A stretch of 64,000 bases of DNA from Polytrichum commune (GCA_950295325.1 OX485805.1:47826758-47890757), one strand, 5' to 3'. Shown: positions 35,101 through 45,671, counted from the first letter of the stretch. Notes: generated by a model from the sequence alone, not told the origin. Numbers and translations are program-made.

Positions 35101-36308
35101 AAGGCTACAAGGTTGCTAAATCCAACAGGGAACTCCTCCAAAGCCTCACATTCATACATGCGCAATATTTTCAATTTTGTCAAGTTGCCAAAGCTTTCCG
35201 GGATCGTTTTCAAAGCCCGACATGTCCGGAAAGAGAGTTCCTCCAACGCTACGAGGTTGCTCACTCCAACAGGGAACTCCTCCAAAGCCTCACATTCATA
35301 CATGCGCAATATTTTCAATTTTGTCAAGTTGGCAAAGCTTTCCGGGATCCTTTTCAATGCCCGACATGTCTGGAAAGAGAGTTCCTCCAACGCTACGAGG
35401 TTGCTTACTCCAACAGGGAACTCCTCCAAAGCCTCACATTCTGCCATGTCCAATGTTCTTAGTTTCGTTAAGTTGCCAAAGCTTTCCGGGATCGTTTTCA
35501 ATGCCCGACATCTTGCGAAATGGAGCTCCTCTAGGGCTTCGAGGTTGCTCACTCCAACAGGGAACTCCTCCAAAGCCTCGCATTCAAACATGCACAGTAT
35601 TTTCAAATTCGTCAAGTTGCCAAAGCTTTCCGAGATCGTTTTCAATGCCCAACATCCCCCGAAATGGAGCTCCTCCAGGGCTACGAGGTTGCTTACTCCA
35701 ACAGGGAACTCCTCCAAAGCCTCACATTCATACATGTACAACATTTTGAGTTTTGTCAAGTTGCCAAAGCTTTCCGGGATCATTTTTAAACATCGACATT
35801 CGGAAAAGAATAATTTTTCCAAGCCTGACAGGTTGGCTACCTTAATAGAGGTGCCATCGAGGTCTTCGCAATTGTCGAACCATAACTCTTCTAAGGTGAT
35901 GAGTTTATCAAGTCCAATGAGGAATTCATCCAATTGTTCGCAATTCGAGAATGATAATTCCCGGATCTGCATCATATTCAAGTATTCACAAGAAATTGAT
36001 CCCAACATATTGCAATTGGATATCGTAAGGTATCGCAAATTTTGGAGATTTTCTAGGGTGTCAATGAAAAACTTCCCAATGAATTGGTTTGTCAACATTG
36101 TAGACTCAATACGTTTGGGCGAGAATTGGATGTACAACCATTTAAGATTGGGTGATTTCTTAACAATAGCAGAAAGCAGGTTAACATTTTCACAAAATTG
36201 GACTCGGAGTAGACAAAGCTTTTCCATCGATTTTATTTCTACATCTCCTTCATGCATTGACTTGTTCTCCAAATTTGTAATTGATAGGCCTTGGACAAGT
36301 TCTATGCC
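32115..36308 (-). CDS. Gene B, exon 3: LRR array (longest undisrupted array)
   Basis: Exon of 1,397 codons plus stop, protein residues about 897-2,293. The acceptor TGTATGCAG precedes 36,308 and joins in phase 0 to exon 2. The first 170 residues are diverged LRRs (for example LRYLTISNCNMLGSISCE). From CRCLKMIPESFGNL onwards there are exactly 51 LRRs of 24 residues with no indel, then CEA and TAG. Units alternate CRALK-type and CEALEEF-type repeats, so the genomic period is 144 bp. An 8-unit block is duplicated in tandem (33,030-35,333). The stop arises from TTG to TAG inside an otherwise normal unit. Expected role: ligand or effector sensing by a cytoplasmic NLR receptor. With exons 1 and 2 intact this is the best candidate functional gene. 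Confidence 0.92.
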   Translation of the reverse strand, partial: GIELVQGLSITNLENKSMHEGDVEIKSMEKLCLLRVQFCENVNLLSAIVKKSPNLKWLYIQFSPKRIESTMLTNQFIGKFFIDTLENLQNLRYLTISNCNMLGSISCEYLNMMQIRELSFSNCEQLDEFLIGLDKLITLEELWFDNCEDLDGTSIKVANLSGLEKLFFSECRCLKMIPESFGNLTKLKMLYMYECEALEEFPVGVSNLVALEELHFGGCWALKTISESFGNLTNLKILCMFECEALEEFPVGVSNLEALEELHFARCRALKTIPESFGNLTKLRTLDMAECEALEEFPVGVSNLVALEELSFQTCRALKRIPESFANLTKLKILRMYECEALEEFPVGVSNLVALEELSFRTCRALKTIPESFGNLTKLKILRMYECEALEEFPVGFSNLVALEELSFRTCRALKRITESFGNLTKLKKLDMSECEALEEFPVGVSNLVALEELHFARCRALKRIPESFGNLTKLKVLRMYECEALEEFPVGVSNLVALEELHFGGCRALKTIPESFGILTKLKILGMWECEALEEFPVGVSKLVALEGLNFVRCRALKTIPESFGNLTKLKILRMFECEALEEFPVGVSNLVALEELNFRTCRALKRIPESFGNLTKLKKLDMAECEALEEFPVGVSNLVALEELHFGTCRALKRIPESFGNLTKLKILRMWECEALEEFPVGVSNLVVLEELNFRTCRALKTIPESFGNLTKLKILRMYECEALEEFPIGVSNLVALEELSFRTCRALKTIPESFGNLTKLKILRMYECEALEEFPVGFSNLVALEELSFRTCRALKRITESFGNLTKLKKLDMSECEALEEFPVGVSNLVALEELHFARCRALKRIPESFGNLTKLKVLRMYECEALEEFPVGVSNLVALEELHFGGCRALKTIPESFGILTKLKILGMWECEALEEFPVGVSKLVALEGLNFVRCRALKTIPESFGNLTKLKILRMFECEALEEFPVGVSNLVALEELNFRTCRALKRIPESFGNLTKLKKLDMAECEALEEFPVGVSNLVALEELHFGTCRALKRIPESFGNLTKLKILRMWECEALEEFPVGVSNLVVLEELNFRTCRALKTIPESFGNLTKLKELDMSKCKALQEFPVGVSNLVALEQLHFQTCRALKMIPESFGNLTKLKILYMFECEALEEFPVGVSNLVALEELHFGGCWALKTIPESFGNLTNLKILCMFECEALEEFPIGVSNLIALEELKFGTCQALKTIPESFGNLTKLKMLYMSECEALEEFPVGVSNLVALEELDFGTCRALKRIPESFGNLTKLKMLNMSECEALEEFPIGVSNLVALEEFHFARCRALKRIPESFGNLTKLKILRMYECEALEEFPVGVSNLVALEELDFARCRALKTIPESFGNLTKLKILRMYECEA
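33030..35333 (-). repeat. Tandem duplication of an 8-unit (1,152-bp) LRR block
   Basis: The segment 33,030-34,181 is repeated at 34,182-35,333 with a constant offset of 1,152 bp (8 x 144). By eye the copies are identical over about 1.08 kb, from roughly 33,030 to 34,113. The first difference on the right is CCAATAGGG against CCAACAGGG; on the left it is GTTCCCAAAG against GTTGCCAAAG. It adds 16 LRRs in frame. Confidence 0.93.
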
Positions 36309-36462
36309 CTGCATACACAACAAAACACATGAGTTTATTTGTTTTCATCTCGAATACAATGGATTTAGAGCTATTGGCATATTATATAACTTGTGCAATT
36401 TAATAGAACTTGTCAAGAAGTTAATAAGGAATATCAACTTGTACAAAACCCAAACTATATAC

Positions 36463-37524
36463 CTTTTGTTTACAACGATTGACGAATGCAAGGTAACTTA
36501 TATTAAAAATTCGAGTCCCCGTAAAATCCTTTTCCGTAATCAGACGACCCATCTCACGCAATTGATCATGAATGTAAAAACCTTCCCATTCGCTCACTTT
36601 CAACAATGATTTTTCTTGAAGTCTTTTCAAGACATTTTTGGCAATGTTGATATCACCATCCCACATTCTAAGATATGATTCTTTTGATGGATAAATATCA
36701 TCAAGATATGCATCTTTACAAAAGAAACATGCGATGTCTAGAAACGTGCTTCGTTCTAGATCATTCAACTCATCAAAGCTTATCCTCAATGTCTTCCAAA
36801 TCTTCTCATCTGAACCTCCATCATGTCTTGCCCTCAACACCCTATACAATGTTCGCTCCCATATTCTCAATCGTGCTTCCCCTTGCATGCATTTGCCCAT
36901 CACCTCCAAACTCAAAGGAAGTCCACAACATGCATCCACAATCTTTTCAACCACATGTTTTAAATGAGGTGAACATGATTGGTTGGTCCCAAAAGCATAC
37001 ATTGAAAATAGCTCCATAGCTTGGTTCCCATCCAGGGTTTGCATGTCTACTTTACCACCCATGGATACATGTTGTTCCAAGGAGTTCCAATCACGAGAAC
37101 TTGCAATCAACCTACTGCCATTGACATTTTTGAATAAATCATCATCCAATAGTTGTTGTAGTTGACTTTGTTTGCCCACATTGTCCACCACAATGAGAAT
37201 TTTTTTTGTTCTTTGAATATTTTTCAATATCTCTTGTGTCTTGATCAATGTTCTGGATTGGGGACGTGAGTCTTGCATGCCTTTGGAGTTGTATTGTATT
37301 TGCAATGTACAAGTTTCATCCTTCAAGTCGTACACAAAACATGTTGCATCAAATCCCTTGGAGATGTGGTCACTCAAAGCCTTAGCCAACGTTGACTTGC
37401 CACTTCCGCCCATGCCAACAAGTCCTAGACAATCAACACTTTGAAGTTGCCTTTCCAATTGGAAAACTTTGTCTTGGACTCCAATTAATTTGGACAATTC
37501 TTTCATGTTGTCATCATTGTTGAC
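36463..37524 (-). CDS. Gene B, exon 2: NB-ARC domain
   Basis: 354 codons, protein residues 543-896, phase 0 at both ends, with introns of 130 nt (37,525-37,654) and 154 nt (36,309-36,462). Motifs with protein positions: P-loop GMGGSGKST 579-587; kinase-2 KKILIVVDNV with Asp656; RNBS-B SRLIASSRDW 669-678; GLPL 723-726; RNBS-D FLDIACFFC about 781-789; and IHD in place of MHD at 840-842. All residues expected for nucleotide binding are present. The RNBS-D and the QLREMG after IHD resemble TIR-type NLRs although no TIR is present. The domain acts as an ADP/ATP switch that oligomerises on activation (family knowledge). Confidence 0.94.
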
Positions 37525-37654
37525 CTACAAAATTTCCAACTTCTCAAATTTAGTGAGTGTTATTAACATGATAGAGTTGGTGAGGCCTCTTCAATTATCC
37601 CAAATAAAACTGAAATCTAGTAACTTCTATTTATAAACTCAACCACACGCTTAC

Positions 37655-39280
37655 CTTCATGGAAAATGGATTAAATGATGATCCATTAGAGACCTTTTGG
37701 GCCCTTGGAAGTAAGATTGGACGATTAGCATGTTTAAATTTGAATATGAACCATAAGTATCGGATCCAAGAGACCAAAATAAAGCATAAGTATGATAAAA
37801 CTTTCCATAAGGAGCCATGTGTATCATTTGTAGCTCCTCCAATCGTAACCACGCCCTTGAGGATTGTAGGTCTTTTCAAACTTGTAAGTTTGTTGTGAAT
37901 ATCAAGAAATGTTGGTCTTCCCAAAGGATCCAACGACCAACAATCATGCACCATTGATCTTAATCCTTCCGAATAGGATTCTGGCAACTTTGGTCTACTA
38001 GAATCTTCTAATATGTACTTTCGATATTCACGTAACGAATCAAAAGGATGTTTCTTTGCCGAAAGAATATCAGAACACAACATGCCAAAACTAAACACAT
38101 CAGCTTTCAAAGCATCCACCTCCGATAATTCATTCGTCATGATCTCTGGCGCCATGTATCCATGAGTTCCTATGTATCGACCTGTGGGCACCTCCTTATA
38201 ATCCTTCACTTCAACCTTTGAAATACCAAAATCAAGTAATTTCACTTGTATGCACCCGAGATTTTTCAATGTCAAATCATTTGGTAGACTCACAACAACA
38301 TTACCAGGCTTTAGGTCACGATGTGCCACCTTCATATCATGAAGGTAGCACATTCCATTTGCAATTTGTAACATAATTTCCATTGCATTTGTCTCTTCAA
38401 GAGGACCGTTTTCATTTAGATGATCTGATAAGGTTTTCTTTCCACATTCCATAACAAGCTCAAATTGGTTTTCCACCTCCAGAAAACCACAACAATAAAA
38501 TTTGATGATGTTTGGATGATTCAACCCTCCCAAAATACTTGCTTCTTTCTTAAGTGTATCTTTGTCCTTGGGATCAATAATCTTAAACACCTTTGTGGCA
38601 GACTGTAAACCCAACCAATCTGTCAAGAACACACAGATGTTGTTTGACCTTCCCAAAACCGTAGGTGGATCTCCTATATATTTGGGGCGAGGATAATTGT
38701 AAGGAAAATTAATTTTGTCCAATTCACCACCTTCAACATGTTGTAGACTCCTTAGGTACTCCTTAAGGTATTGCGCAAGTTTGCAATCATCGCAATCCGT
38801 GGTTGTGCATGAATCCAAATGCTTAGAAAACCTTTCACATATTGAAGTTTGATCCTCTTTAACTGCATCGATGGATGCTGGGTAGAATGTCATATCATTC
38901 TTGATTGCAAGAATTTTTGATTCTTGAGCCCGATGGTAAAGGCAAGATATGTCACAAATTGTATGGAAACAATTTTCAAAGTCCAAAAGGAGTTCTCTGA
39001 AGCCCTCTTTGTTGGTCAATTGTGTCACTACAACGCGACACCAATCTTCTCTGCAACAATCTTCAATTAGCACTTTTGCTTTGTATACAATTTGATATAG
39101 ATCTTGTTCAGCTTTGTGGAACACCTCGTTATGACCACTTGTGATGCTTTGCAAAGCTTGCAGACCATTTTGAAAGTTGAAGAACAAATTCTCGCATTGT
39201 CTTTTATTCAATACTTCGTCCAACAATGATATTGCGGGAAATTTCACACTCCCCATTGCTAGCCGCATAACATTTGCCAT
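37655..39280 (-). CDS. Gene B, exon 1: N-terminal helical domain, kinase and hydrophobic linker
   Basis: 542 codons from MANVMRLAMG to the donor ATGAAG|GTAAGC. Residues 1 to about 190 look helical and Cys-rich, possibly a HeLo/RPW8-like four-helix bundle (inference). Kinase features: degenerate glycine loop LGRSNN near 209-214, ATP-site Lys230, alpha-C Glu246, catalytic HRD 320-322, DFG 350-352, APE 377-379. It therefore looks catalytically able apart from the glycine loop. Residues about 491-516 are strongly hydrophobic. Arg507 is the codon that is a stop in gene A. A kinase directly upstream of NB-ARC matches the moss PK-NBS-LRR class, in which the kinase is the presumed signalling module. 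An upstream in-frame GTG is not used as start, because the ATG is conserved with gene A. Confidence 0.92.
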
Positions 39281-39334
39281 TTTTAGAGATATAATGTTCA
39301 CAAATCTTGATTATGATGTATTGTATGCTTGAAG

Positions 39335-39342
39335 TATATATA
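39335..39342 (-). promoter_or_regulatory. Probable TATA box of gene B
   Basis: TATATATA 54 nt upstream of the gene B ATG, in the same context as in gene A. The 4-nt difference in spacing comes from a 4-bp indel in the leader. Confidence 0.55.
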
Positions 39343-41970
39343 GTAACCAATCAACTCCACTAGAACATGAACCTATAAAAACCACAAAAACCATCAAATA
39401 TTTATGCAAAATTTTAAATTTTAAAAATCAAGTTCTCATAATATTTTAATAGAAGCAAACATCTAATTGATCTTTAATTATGATAAGTTACAGTTTGAGA
39501 TGAAGGTCATCAAGTAGATTTAAACAAAACCTTTAAAGTTCATATCAACTACGTATTTCATGTGGTTTATATAGTGATAACTTCTTAATTAACAAAACAA
39601 CAACTTCGCTTTAGCCAATGCTCATATTACAAACATTAGGCCATGAAAATAATATAGGAACGTGATCCAACATTGAATTGGCACACGTGGACAATAGAAT
39701 GATGTTTGAACATATCCTAAAGAGTATTTTGATTATTTTCATAATATGTAGGAACATCTACCTATAGATTTAAATGAATATCACACAAAAGATGTGATAA
39801 TTTCTTATTTTGAAATATGTACGTTAACAATAGGATGGGAAAGCCTTGCTAACATGTGAAAAGATAAGGGCCTTCAAGAATTCAGAGTTTGATCCCAAGT
39901 TTAAAATATTGTGAGTGACAAGAAATTCCAACAAGCCTATTAGATAAAGCCCCAAATTAAATATTTGAACCATATTCTATGTTTTCATAACAAATTCTAA
40001 TATCTTACCATATACAAAAAGGATTATGAAATTCATTAGAAACCATGTGTCACAAAGGTCACCCATTTAGTTCACTATTTTGACCTTCTTAACACATGCT
40101 TTCCTGACACTCAAAACTCACATGGAATCCGAATTTTACCCCTAAAGGCCCAAATAAAACTGTCCAATCCAATTCAATAGCTTATGGAAGAAGAAAAATG
40201 TACATCTTAATGTAGATCTGATCATACCAATGGCATCTTTGTAATGTTAGGATTGTTTAGCTGACCATGTGTCCAAAATCAAATTATTATAATGTAAGTG
40301 TTTTCACTAGAACGGTCAACGGTGACTTCTTAAAGAAAATTGCCTCAACCTTTAGGGCTTAAGGCCCTAAGTTTGGGCTCTCTATGATGTTACCACAAGA
40401 TATTATGTGAGTTTTCTTATCAACTAAGTTGCAATTAAGTCTAGACAAGAATCATGGATAGAAGTCTACATTGACCCCAATATGTTACTTCCAAGTTTGT
40501 TGATGACAACAATTCTAGAAGTGGACAACACAAGTGCAATTGAAGCGCATTGGCTCCATTTGATTCATCAAAATTGATTTGATAGCGAGAACCCGAATTC
40601 ATATGTTTTAGTTTTTTGAAATGCAATGAGCGTAGTCAACAAACCAATATCTTAACAAGTCTAAAGATCTAAATTCTCGAAGCGTTGCCAAGAATGTTGA
40701 CAACATGCCATGACATTAATCAAGTAGCATACTAGATTCCCCAACTCTCAAAGGGAGATGACATACCTATGCATCAACGTCATCTCCTTATAACGGGGTC
40801 ACCCCTTCAATGCACATCCATATTTTTAGAAGACATCTTGAATCGATTTGAAAGAAATTTCAACATGTTTCACAATGTTGCAATTGAGTGAACAGAGACC
40901 ATGGTGCTCTTTGCTCTCTGCATTCACAATAGGAGTTACAATTTGAGAGACATATGCAACACAATCCAACGCATGTGCATGATGTCTACTTAAAGTGGTT
41001 GAGCATGTAGCTACATACTCTTTTCATCATGCAAAAAGTAAGTCCCAAGTCTCTAGACCAGCTTGGCTTGACGGATTAGCAATTTAGACCTACTCACCAC
41101 CTCAAAAGGGATTCACTTCCTAAATAACACAATTCTTCTCACATGACCATGTCATTAAATTGCAAGAGTAGACTTCCTAGCACTCGTAACCCTAGTTGAG
41201 TTAAGTCATGTATCAATTACACTAAATAGTTGAAGTAGTGTCGTCAAAAAATTAAAGTAAAAGTCATTAATGTGGCCACTACAATTCTCTAGTTGGTTGA
41301 AAATAATGTGGGTGAAGACGTGGTCTTGCCCTAAGTTGGTCTTCCTTGAGACTTCCAACCAACACCTAAGGTATTTAAAAACGTGAACCCCTTCAACATC
41401 CTAGAAAAACAATTAATGTTTCCACATTAATTTTAATCTAGAAACTAGGCATGGATTAAGAATGAACACTACCTCCTTGCTTCTTCAAATGTGAATTGGT
41501 GTGAGCTCAAGGCAATTCCTACAGCCCACAACAATAGAATTATTTAGCATAGCAAATGAGTCAATTTCCTTCAACCAACTAAACGACCTTATTGTAATGT
41601 GTCAAGACATGGATCACCTCAAGCTTGGTAAGCATCACATCATCATTCATCCGCAACTTATTCAAATTTGTCAAACCTGATTCCCATAAGCAATTATAAG
41701 CTCATGCTAACATTGCAACCCATAGTTTTGGTTCACATATGACTGTGACGGCTTGTAACTCGGATGCACGTTGCTCAAGAAGTGTTTTATACTTGATTAC
41801 AGTTTACTTTATAAAGGATTCTTAGAACCCAGCAAATTGAAGTTCTCTAGTGTAATATGTCAGGTTTCAACCGAATTGAGCATGTCTCCTCCTGACCAAA
41901 AAAATGGCATGACAAGAAAAATCTAGAATTTTTTTATTACAATAGAGGCAGATAGTTCATGTTTAACCTA
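39343..41970. other. Upstream flank of gene B, duplicated from 7,531-10,334; no gene seen
   Basis: Aligns with the gene A flank with scattered substitutions and small indels. No coding frame is convincing. Confidence 0.75.
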
Positions 41971-42468
41971 GGGCCACTTCACACACGAGACTCAGGGCCC
42001 GTTACCATTGCACTTCAAGCAAATCTCACTCGTGGAAAAGGTGGAGTCGGTGTAAGTTCGCTTCATACTACGCTTCAGGGACCCACTGAGTAAGTTGATG
42101 CAAGATGGATGTAAAGTCTACATGGATTCCTACATGGCATCAAGTGGATCATGTTTTATGGTCACTTGGACTATTCTCAAAACCACCTCTCGGAGGTAGG
42201 CCTAACACAAAACCAAGTGACCATGGCACTTCGAAACCTCACAACTGTTGATTTACTACATTTGATTGTGTGTGAGGACCCCGATGAATAGAACTCGTTG
42301 AAAAAACATTTGGTTGAGGACACAGTCACATATGACTTCACACTTCACTGGAGGGCCTGTGACCACACTACATGATTTTGGGAAGTGTCTTAGGACAGCC
42401 TTAAAACACTTCTTTTGGGGTCTCAAAAATTCATGGTCATGGCTCTTGGCTCATGCGTGAAGTTGCCC
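41971..42468. mobile_element. GGGCCACTTCACAC-family transposon, duplicated copy
   Basis: 498 bp, ends GGGCCACTTCACAC and GTGAAGTTGCCC. It has the same flanks as the copy at 10,335-10,832, so it was present before the segmental duplication and does not represent a new insertion. Confidence 0.7.
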
Positions 42469-43075
42469 TTAGACACCTACAAGCATAAGCTTGCTAGAGT
42501 CCATATTAACATAGTTGAAACCACCGAATCCGAAAATATATTTGAACTTGCCTCTCATGAAATTTGAGATCCTCCAACTCTAGAATTGATTCACAATGAA
42601 ACCTCTCACATGAAAACGGACAACAAATTGGTACATGACACTACAGGATGTGTGGAGCCAATGGACCTGAACCAAGAAATGAATAGAGTCGGAACTCAAT
42701 TTACACTATTCCGCACAAACTAATCAATTTTTAACCACAACTTGCATCACTCATCATGTGCTTCCTGTCCAGTATCACGAAGTCGTGCTAATTGGTTGAT
42801 CGCAAGAGCGAGCTATGTCGGACGACGAGAGCTAGCAACAGGAGTAGCAAAGGGTGGCTATGGCAGGGAAGGAGGGGGCTACAGTAGAGTGGGTTTTTTC
42901 ATTGGTGACTATCATCATGACCAGGGCTAGACACCCATCCCTTTGAGCTGGGCCCCTACGTGAAACTCCAGTGTGCACTTGTGATGCACTTCAAAACTAA
43001 CTCTCCAAATCATTCTACTAGCATGCAAAAAGATCTGAACAAACTAATCTGGAGAGAAAGTCATGCAATTTTCAA

Positions 43076-43327
43076 ATGGGAAAGGGTTACACATACCTAT
43101 GTAAGAAGCCGGATATGTGTGTCTTGAGATCTATCGCCCTCCAGATTCCCCCTCGCCATCCTCACGAACCGTCATCTTTCAACACCCAATGCAGAGATTC
43201 CGAAGAACAACCACTCATTTCAAAAGACTCACCAACCCAATTCCGTTGCGAGGTCACGGCTGGCAGTGGAGATGTTGTTTCATTCTGTGTATCTGGGGTC
43301 TTGGATTTGTATGGAGACATTCAATAG
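43076..43327 (+). CDS. Small open frame of unknown function, counterpart of 11,449-11,694
   Basis: An 83-codon frame beginning MGKGYTYLCKKPDMCVLRS and ending VLDLYGDIQ. See 11,449-11,694: open in both copies, but the differences are mostly replacements. No recognised family. Confidence 0.2.
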   Translation: MGKGYTYLCKKPDMCVLRSIALQIPPRHPHEPSSFNTQCRDSEEQPLISKDSPTQFRCEVTAGSGDVVSFCVSGVLDLYGDIQ

Positions 43328-43543
43328 TGAGAATTCTAGCAGGACGTACAGACGCGAGCTGAACGCACCCATATTAACAAACTCAACGGATTGTGAAACA
43401 ACAACAGATGCTTGACAACCTTCTGGTCGTCAATCGGGCAGAAAAGAACATGAATTCCTCCCACTTGGAGTGCAGGGAAGCACAAGGAGAGGGAGCTCAG
43501 AGAGTGGTAGAATGAGAGACGGCAGCGCAAGAGGAAGGTGGCT

Positions 43544-43678
43544 ATGGCGGGGAAGAAGAAGCTGGGCGCAGAGTGCATTTCCTTGCCAGGATCATGGCCA
43601 GATTTTCGTAAGATGCGGTCACCCGCACTGGGTGATACCTCAGGGCCCGAATTCTTGGGAAGATTCTCTGTACTGTAG
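43544..43678 (+). CDS. Short conserved frame, copy 2
   Basis: 44 codons: MAGKKKLGAECISLPGSWPD, continuing to GPEFLGRFSVL. Closest to the copy at 46,478. The shared frame length and C-terminal GPEFLGR motif between copies 2 and 3 hint that it may have been coding; no family is recognised. Confidence 0.3.
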   Translation: MAGKKKLGAECISLPGSWPDFRKMRSPALGDTSGPEFLGRFSVL

Positions 43679-43861
43679 CTCTTACTGTCCTAAATATAAT
43701 ATCTGTATTTACTCGAGCTCTGCTGTAGTTGCACTGTTCTGGGTTTGCGTTTCTCAAGGGTTGGGCATCTAGCCCTGGCCCTACCGTCATGGCTTGCAAA
43801 GTCCAGGTCCCTAAAGATCGACACCCGGACCTTGGACTAAATTTCTGGTGCTCCTCCCAAA

Positions 43862-43990
43862 GTGTCTGTACCTAATACCTATCTACTCGGGATTCGGTTC
43901 AGAAGCCTTTGTCTGTTGTGGCTGCAAGCTGTACACTAAATATTCCAATACTCCGTATTCTTCCTTGTGTTGTATCTCTTACTGGTCAAA
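43862..43990. repeat. Left half of the flank repeat split by a transposon
   Basis: Matches about 17,065-17,185. The match continues at 45,423 on the other side of the inserted element. Confidence 0.75.
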
Positions 43991-45422
43991 GGGCCGGGGA
44001 TTCGTGGCACTCATGTATTTTCATTAGTGAGAGTTCATTCATCTTTGCAGATGTGATGAACCACTTTAAACACTACCTCACGTCGTCAACTCCTTGTCTC
44101 AAGGGTTTCAAAAATACCAAGTTTTAGTAGTTCTAAATAATCCTAGTCTAAACTAATACCTAAGGCAATAAATACAAAGATAAAATAAAAATGCCTCGTA
44201 TAGAAACAAGTGGGTGCATCATGCGTTGCCAACCTATCATTACTAGTCCGGTTATTTTTAAGGAATTAATATGGGCGGACATTAAATACCCCCTCACGAA
44301 CTTTTGGGGGTGTCAAATCCGGGCTAGGGCAACCCTTCAAAGAGATTTTTGAACCCGATCGAAAATTGTTGTCCATCCCGCCCAACTTCCAAAAAACACA
44401 TTGCCCTTGCATTCTTGAAGGCCGCTTGACTACAAATCCCATATTGAGTGCACTTCACCTTCAAGGTCTAAAATCCAATATATATATGTGCACTTCCCAT
44501 TAGTAAATAAGCAATTGATTGGGATTTCAATCCTGAAGTGAAACCATCAATGAAGCACGTAATTAACTTGGAGGTCAAAAACACTACAAAATCCTCATTA
44601 ACATTGACGTTATAAATTTGTGACTTACGATTTAAAATTATCTTTGTCATCCTAATGATAGATTAGTGCAAGTGTTCATAAGATGACCAACATGAAGTAA
44701 TAAACGTAGAATATATAACATACCAAAAAAAAACAAAAAAAAAATCTTGTTTTTTTAAGTAATATAATATGAGGTATAAATAAATGGTATGTTATTTGGA
44801 ATTAGACTTGTGGGACAACATTATGGATGGGGTATACTCAAAAAATCATAAGTTTCTGACTATAGCCTATCTGAAATATTGTAATATTTTATTCTCATCA
44901 CATACTGTATTATCTTTAAAATCACATGGTGTATATTAATTATTTTCAAGTTATTATTATTATTATTATTTTGAATTTATTTTGAGTTCACCAATTTACA
45001 ATAAGTTGATATATATTATTTGATATATTACAAATGTTTGAGCAATCACACCCATGCAATATAAATGAATTATGAACAAAAAATGTCTATGATAACACAT
45101 CATAATCATATGTTGCACACGTTGATATCTTGCAATATTTATCAAAATAACCATGTGGAATTCAAAGCCACATCATGGCCTTGGAAACAACTCATGGGAG
45201 GTTAGAAAATAGGCTTAGAGCATCCAATGCCTCATTGCCTCTTGCCAATTAATTGATATTTACAAAATCGCTAGTAGTTCACGATAGCTATGAGGGAGAA
45301 AATAGGTCTTACATGCCAACTCGGAGGCGTTTCACTAAAGTAAGCTCCATCCAAGCTTCTTGATGGACTCGTCCGATTTTTGTTACCGGATGACTTTACT
45401 TGAGTGCCACAATCCCCGGCCC
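43991..45422. mobile_element. 1.4-kb nonautonomous TIR transposon with known empty site
   Basis: Terminal inverted repeats of about 22 bp: GGGCCGGGGATTCGTGGC on the left, inverse GCCACAATCCCCGGCCC on the right. Flanks are TGGTCAAA and TAGCCAAA; the paralogous empty site near 17,180 has a single TGGCCAAA, so an 8-bp (or 9-bp) target duplication is likely. That size fits hAT or Mutator elements. Inside is a diverged left-arm fragment of the foldback family (about 44,290-44,650) and otherwise AT-rich non-coding DNA. Confidence 0.75.
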
Positions 45423-45671
45423 TAGCCAAAGACCATTAGACCATTGCCCAGGAAGTTTTTGGGCATAGTTGGTCAAGATCCTAATGATTCTAAATCCAAG
45501 TGGTTACATGTTGACATCTTCCAGTTTTGCTTTAATCAATTGAGGTGTATTCTATAGATTCCTTTAAAATGATTGGTAATTCTCCGGAAGTCTTGAACTT
45601 CAACCGGTTATTTTTCAAACTCAATTGGTTCATCTGTAACTAACTGCTGATTCTCCCCGAGCATTGCATTA
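45423..45671. repeat. Right half of the flank repeat
   Basis: Matches about 17,180-17,432, ending at the GCATTA where a pogo-type element inserted. Confidence 0.75.

Noticed and set aside
32352..35462. Second long antisense frame (1,036 codons) over the gene B LRR array
   Set aside because: Another stop-free shadow frame of the same repeat unit.
32641..36609. Antisense open frame of 1,322 codons over gene B
   Set aside because: It mirrors the 144-bp LRR repeat, runs on through the intron into NB-ARC antisense, and has no known domain. The minus strand has clear NLR motifs and splice sites.
39281..39301. Gene B start 7 codons upstream (GTG)
   Set aside because: Not an ATG; the ATG at 39,280 is conserved with gene A, where a 4-bp indel breaks the upstream frame.
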